Source: Chrysochromulina parva
Lineage: Eukaryota > Haptophyta > Prymnesiales > Chrysochromulinaceae
Assembly (NCBI GenBank): GCA_002887195.1
Contig: PJAB01000879.1
Span: forward strand, 1 to 19,523
Direction of reading: 5' to 3'
Length of the DNA: 19,523 nucleotides
Shown here: one piece after another, positions 16,136 to 19,523 of the stretch
How the letters are laid out: every line of letters begins with the position of its first letter
Position numbering within the stretch: position 1 is the first letter of the stretch
Translations under genes and position numbers: made by a program
The notes under the pieces: generated by a model
The model's database searches: none
Seen by the model: only the letters and a program-made list of their open reading frames with translations
Told to the model about the DNA's origin: nothing

Positions 16136-16726
16136 ATGATGTCAACAGCATCAAACCCTCCCGCGCCACAAACAACATGGGCCGACATTCTACGCGAGCT
16201 GGACGAGCCGGCGCCGGACATCCACCCTGGCGTGCCCATTGCCTTCATGGTCGGCTGGGGCGCTATTAGCACGCTTGCGCTCGGCTCCGGCATGCTCATA
16301 GGCTACCGCTCCTTTGACGGCTCAGTGGCGCATGAGGCGCTCGATCACGCTGTGGAGAAGCCATCGCCGGCCGCCGAGGCCATGGCCACGCGTGTGGCCG
16401 TGCGAGCGCTCGGCTGGGGCACAGCGGCGGCCTTCGGGAGCGCGGCGCTTGCCGTGGCCGCAGCATATGCGCTGGGAGTGCGCTCGGCGAGCGACGTGAC
16501 CTCAACCGCACGCTCCGCTCTCGGCCCACTCGACTCGTGGCTCAAAAGCCGAGGCGAGTGGCTCCAGTCATGCGCGGATGGCTCCCGAACGCACCTCGAT
16601 GGCTTGTGCGACGGAATCGCCGAGCGATGGCAGTCGACGTGGGCAGGACAATTCAGCAAGAGGCGCATCGAAGGAGGAGGTGGTGCTGCCGCCGCCGCCG
16701 GCAACGCCAAGGACTCTGATTGTTAA
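16136..16726 (+). CDS. TMEM242-like (DUF1358) two-helix membrane protein
   Basis: 196 aa from the first of two adjacent ATGs (16136 and 16139). The open frame extends upstream to a TTG at 16052, but a leader hairpin lies there and no ATG precedes. Two hydrophobic segments are seen: PIAFMVGWGAISTLALGSGM (34-53, extending a little) and RALGWGTAAAFGSAALAVAA (90-109, extending to YALGV). The second, with RALGWG and the following GV-S-S-D, resembles the conserved part of TMEM242. That family is an inner mitochondrial membrane protein in animals, linked to assembly of the ATP synthase c-ring. The C-terminal 80 residues are soluble, ending in a Gly/Ala tract. The family call rests on short motifs, so it is moderate. 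Confidence 0.6.
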   Translation: MMSTASNPPAPQTTWADILRELDEPAPDIHPGVPIAFMVGWGAISTLALGSGMLIGYRSFDGSVAHEALDHAVEKPSPAAEAMATRVAVRALGWGTAAAFGSAALAVAAAYALGVRSASDVTSTARSALGPLDSWLKSRGEWLQSCADGSRTHLDGLCDGIAERWQSTWAGQFSKRRIEGGGGAAAAAGNAKDSDC

Positions 16727-16886
16727 GCTTGAGCCGAGGTCGCGCGCGTTTCTAGTTGGTGGAACTTTCTCGAGGAAGCACCGCATCACAGGGATTTTAT
16801 GTCGTTGTAACCAAACCGGGAATGCCGTGCACCCACCGAGACACCGGTCACCGCGCGCCGCGGGCAGCGCGCCAGGCGCCCAGCCC
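16727..16886. other. Convergent spacer
   Basis: 160 bases between the TMEM242-like stop and the 3'-most open frame of the minus-strand hypothetical gene. Nothing is recognised in it. Confidence 0.4.
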
Positions 16887-18177
16887 TCAGCGAGCGATAC
16901 CGCAAACGCGCGCCCTCTTCCTATACGTCGAGAACTCAGTAAAGCTGTAGCTCAGGGCACTGTCGCGCATCCGGAGACCGGCCGTGAGCATGGAATCCTT
17001 GATTCGAGGCCTAACCTGTGATGGGCGCGGAGCGTATTGTACGCGTTCGTCATCAAAATCTTGGTCATCCGATTCTGAGCCGTCGCCGTCCTCGAGGATG
17101 TGCGCCGCTGCCTGTCTCGCAAAGGGATCTCCATAGTCATAGTTGTGAGACCTCTCTGTTCGCGTGTTGCTGACGCATATGAAATCGTCCTTGTCTGTGA
17201 GACATGGCGGCCTCAAGCTCGGCCTCCAGACACGGTGGCCTCTCTATATGCTCTTCATACTCCTCGAGCTCGGCCTCCATTTCGAGGACAGCTTGAGCCC
17301 AGCTCGAGTCATCGTCAGCATCTTGATCGTAGTCAGCGGGTGGCGGGGTCTCGTGACTTGCATCGCCAGCGCGTCGGCGCTTGCACAATATGACCGCCCC
17401 AGCAACGCGTTGATAGCCATCTGGAGGCGGTTGTTCCGCCCATCCAGGATCCGCGCGCGTAGGTGACCCAGCGCGGCGAAGTAGGGCTTCATTGTAGCGC
17501 CCATCTGTGGGCCCGAGGATCCCTTTCGGGTCAATGACCGCTTCAATATCTTCGTCTGACAAGGCATCAGCGGCTGCTCCCGCTTCAGCGCCCTTGGTTT
17601 GAGCGTCCTTGGCGCCTCTGGGAATATGTTCACATTCACCGGCATTGCCTTGATCAGCCGTTGTTGTTTCTTCATCAGCTGACTCGTCAGCTGAGTCGGT
17701 GGGCATACGTCTCGGCGCTGCACGAGCGTGCGCGTTTGGTGGCGGAGCAGCAGCGCGCGACGCGGTCGCCGAATCACAAGCCGCAGCTGCTGCGCGAGTT
17801 TCGGTGGTCGCGTGCGGCGCTGCCGGCGTGGGCAAGGCCGGTACGTTCCAATGCAACATTATTCGGTCGTTCAATGAGAGCGGCGTGCGTACATCTCTGC
17901 GCCGCTTGAGCGCGCGCGCTCGATGGCGGTGCGGCGGCGTGCGGTGCGGTCGCCTGTCCACGAGCCTCTGCGCGGATCTCCGCGGTCGCGTGCGGCGGTG
18001 CCGGCGTGATGAAGGCCGTCTCCATTGCGCCACGTTGATTCCAAAAAAGGGGATATAGAGGCGAAGCAGGGGCCGTGTTTTCTCTATACAGGCCGACAAG
18101 GTTGAGCGCCAGTTGCGCGGCTCGAAGCGTGTGCATGCGTCTGGCGGCGGATCGCGGACGCGTTCGTTTTGGGCCAT
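16887..18177 (-). CDS. Hypothetical acidic protein, gene structure unresolved
   Basis: No family recognised. The best coding segment is minus 17706-17137 (from the ATG at 17706, MPTDSADESADEE). It is acidic and Ala-rich, with DALSDEDIEAVIDPKGILG, GYQRVAGAVILCKRRRAGD and a Glu-rich end LEMEAELEEYEEHIE. The same frame is open back to an ATG at 18177, but the added part is Arg/His-rich and probably not all coding. An alternative is a start at 18025 (METAFITPAPPHATAE) with a 73-nt intron, 17892-17820 (GTACGC to GGCAG), which keeps the frame and gives about 271 aa. A second frame, down to the stop at 16887, reads acidic coding-like sequence (ILEDGDGSESDDQDFDDERV) and probably belongs to the same gene after a frame change near 17200. 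Two tandem duplications cause these frame changes. Confidence 0.4.
17166..17245. repeat. 28-bp offset duplication at the frame change
   Basis: On the minus strand GAGGCCACCGTGTCT is followed 28 bases later by GAGGCCGCCATGTCT. Both copies read RPPCL in their own frame, but 28 is not a multiple of three, so the first copy leads into one open frame and the second into the other. A further partial copy, GGAGGCCGAGCT with GAGG, also lies just upstream. Confidence 0.65.
17690..18015. repeat. Tandem duplication of about 180 bp, two copies
   Basis: Copy 1 covers about 17690-17835 and copy 2 about 17875-18015. The best match is GGTCGCGTGCGGCG at 17806 and 17984, an offset of 178. Copies are imperfect. 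Copy 1 reads PHATTETRAAA in one minus frame and copy 2 reads PHATAEIRAEA in another, because 178 is not a multiple of three. Confidence 0.75.
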
Positions 18178-18248
18178 GTGAGATCGCCAGATCCGCGTGG
18201 CAGTGGAACCTTTTCTCACCGTCGACACCGTCTCTGTGCAAATACGGC

Positions 18249-19523
18249 ATGGCGGACTCGCCCGCCGCGCCCCGGCCTTTGGCAGGCATGATGAGTGAGA
18301 CCCCCCGGCCTTTGACTGTCCTCACGCCTTCGGGCACCTCGCCGCCTACTGGCAAAGTCTCACCGCCGCCTCTCGGACCGCCCTCGCGCCCGCCGGTGCG
18401 CGTGCGCGTGGGCGGTGGCTACGTATACCACCATGACACGCGGAAGATCGAGACAGCCAGCACCGAGGAGGCCTCCTCGAGCGACCTGCGAGCCGCCCTC
18501 GCGGAGAAGGACTCCAAGATCCTGCGCCTGCAGACGCGGCTGGCTGGCATGAAGGATAAGCTCTCCGAGCTCGAGAGCGTGATGAAGGTGGCGGAGGAGG
18601 AACACGCATCCGAGATCTCCGGAATGCATTCACGCGCGGAGGCCGCCGAGACCGCCAAACGCCTCGCACTGCAGGAGCAGGAGAAGGCTCAGCACGGGCT
18701 GGAAAACCTCCAGATGCAGCAGCAGGCGATGTTTGCGCAGCAGCGTCACCAGCTCGATGACGCCATGGCCGCCGGCTGGAAGGATGGGTTCCATGCGAAT
18801 GCGAACGGGGTGGCGCAGGCGCAAGTGGAGACGGCGCTGGCGGACGCTCAGAAGCGCCTCGCGGATGGCGAGCGTCAGCGCGTCCAGGTGGCCGAGGAGC
18901 TTGCGCGGAGCGAACGACAGCGCGTGCACGAGCTGCAGACGGCGAGTGCCGTCCAGGACGATTTGCGGCACAGGTGCCATCAGTGGCAGAGCCAAGCGGA
19001 GCGCGCGGAGCGAGCGCTTGCCGACTCGCAGGTACAATGCGAGGCGCTGCGCGAGGCGCTGCGCGAGGCGGTCGTCCGCAACAATGGCAGCAGCAGTAGC
19101 GGCAGCGCCGGCATGCCAGCACTGATCGGACCTCCGACGTGCGCCCACGACGACGCCCCGTTCGCCGCGGCATGCGCGAGCGCTCGAGACGGCGCTCGAG
19201 CGGCACCTAGCTCGGACGGCCAGGTGCCGATGGCGCCGATGATGTCGCCGGCGGCGGCTATGCTCTCTCCGGACCTCCTCGATGCATTTGAGGCGGCGAC
19301 GGCGGCGCTGAGTGATGTGTCACCAGGCAAGCAGCTCTTCCTCCGCGTGGCCGCGCACGACCCAAGCCTCACATCGCTCGAGCTATCTCACGACCCGGAG
19401 ATTGCGCGCTGGCCCCTCGAGCGCCAGGCCGCCGCGCTCGCGCTGCTCCAGGGCAGCCCGCACGTGACGAAGCTCAACCTGAGCGGCCTCAACCTGACGG
19501 ATGCGGTGGCGCCGGCGCTGCGT
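18249..19523 (+). CDS. Coiled-coil protein with tropomodulin-type LRRs (3' end off window)
   Basis: Open from the ATG at 18249 to the right edge without a stop, 425 codons. ATGs at 18288 and 18291 are alternative starts in the same frame. Residues 1-55 are Pro-rich. From about 75 to 275 the chain is strongly charged heptad-like coiled coil, for example DLRAALAEKDSKILRLQTRL and ALADAQKRLADGERQRVQVA. A Ser/Gly/Ala-rich hinge follows. At the end, LTSLELSHD and VTKLNLSGLNLTDAVAPALR resemble the ribonuclease-inhibitor or tropomodulin class of leucine-rich repeats, including the tropomodulin-like HDPSLTSLEL opening. A cytoskeletal scaffold role is inference. PRPL occurs twice near the start (a CCCCGGCCTTTG duplication around the alternative ATGs). 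The gene is divergent from the hypothetical gene. Confidence 0.75.
   Translation, partial: MADSPAAPRPLAGMMSETPRPLTVLTPSGTSPPTGKVSPPPLGPPSRPPVRVRVGGGYVYHHDTRKIETASTEEASSSDLRAALAEKDSKILRLQTRLAGMKDKLSELESVMKVAEEEHASEISGMHSRAEAAETAKRLALQEQEKAQHGLENLQMQQQAMFAQQRHQLDDAMAAGWKDGFHANANGVAQAQVETALADAQKRLADGERQRVQVAEELARSERQRVHELQTASAVQDDLRHRCHQWQSQAERAERALADSQVQCEALREALREAVVRNNGSSSSGSAGMPALIGPPTCAHDDAPFAAACASARDGARAAPSSDGQVPMAPMMSPAAAMLSPDLLDAFEAATAALSDVSPGKQLFLRVAAHDPSLTSLELSHDPEIARWPLERQAAALALLQGSPHVTKLNLSGLNLTDAVAPALR

Noticed and set aside
16940..17020. tRNA-like boxes (GTAGCTCAGG and GATTCGAGGCC)
   Set aside because: The A-box and B-box resemblance is real, but the T stem, D stem and acceptor stem do not pair and the spacing is unusual. 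It lies over an open coding frame on the other strand.
1..19523. Transposon, prophage or viral insertion
   Set aside because: No transposase, reverse transcriptase, integrase, capsid or terminal-repeat pair was seen; the repeats found are short and local.

Overview
This is a GC-rich nuclear segment from a eukaryote, most likely a photosynthetic alga with a complex plastid; I lean to a haptophyte-type genome. The evidence is spliceosomal introns (GT-AG, plus one apparent GC-AG), a plastid fibrillin with an N-terminal signal-like sequence, an OPA3 protein and a TMEM242-like protein (both mitochondrial families), and no bacterial operon features. The lineage call is inference; the eukaryotic call is firm.

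Layout. 1-516: no gene seen. 517-5729, minus strand: two cyclic-nucleotide-binding, voltage-gated K+ channel units head to tail. The upstream unit (5729 to about 2597) has three exons. The downstream unit (517-2502) sits behind a splice acceptor with almost no room for a promoter, so the two may be one 12-transmembrane, two-pore protein. 6079-6642, plus: OPA3 family. 7184-7939, minus: RluA-type pseudouridine synthase. 8566-10089, plus: a protein with the fold of pyrophosphate-dependent phosphofructokinase but with its catalytic motifs replaced. 10220-14751, plus: a two-exon protein of about 1459 residues made of Sfi1-like Trp-containing helical repeats. 14816-15526, plus: plastid fibrillin. 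16136-16726, plus: TMEM242-like protein. About 16887-18177, minus: an unrecognised acidic protein whose structure is disturbed by tandem duplications. 18249 to the right edge, plus: a coiled-coil protein running into tropomodulin-type leucine-rich repeats, cut by the window end.

The genes are not an operon or a recognisable pathway. They are ordinary organellar, cytoskeletal and membrane genes packed closely on both strands.

The most interesting layer is the introns. All three introns that can be delimited carry imperfect copies of their own flanking exon sequence at or near the splice junctions, as expected for introns born by tandem duplication. Two of them, and a suspected fourth, share the 9-base word CTGATGACC. 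The suspected fourth would fuse the two channel units. Another intron is filled with a 10-bp minisatellite whose main unit matches the branch-site consensus. The degenerate phosphofructokinase is a second strong point.
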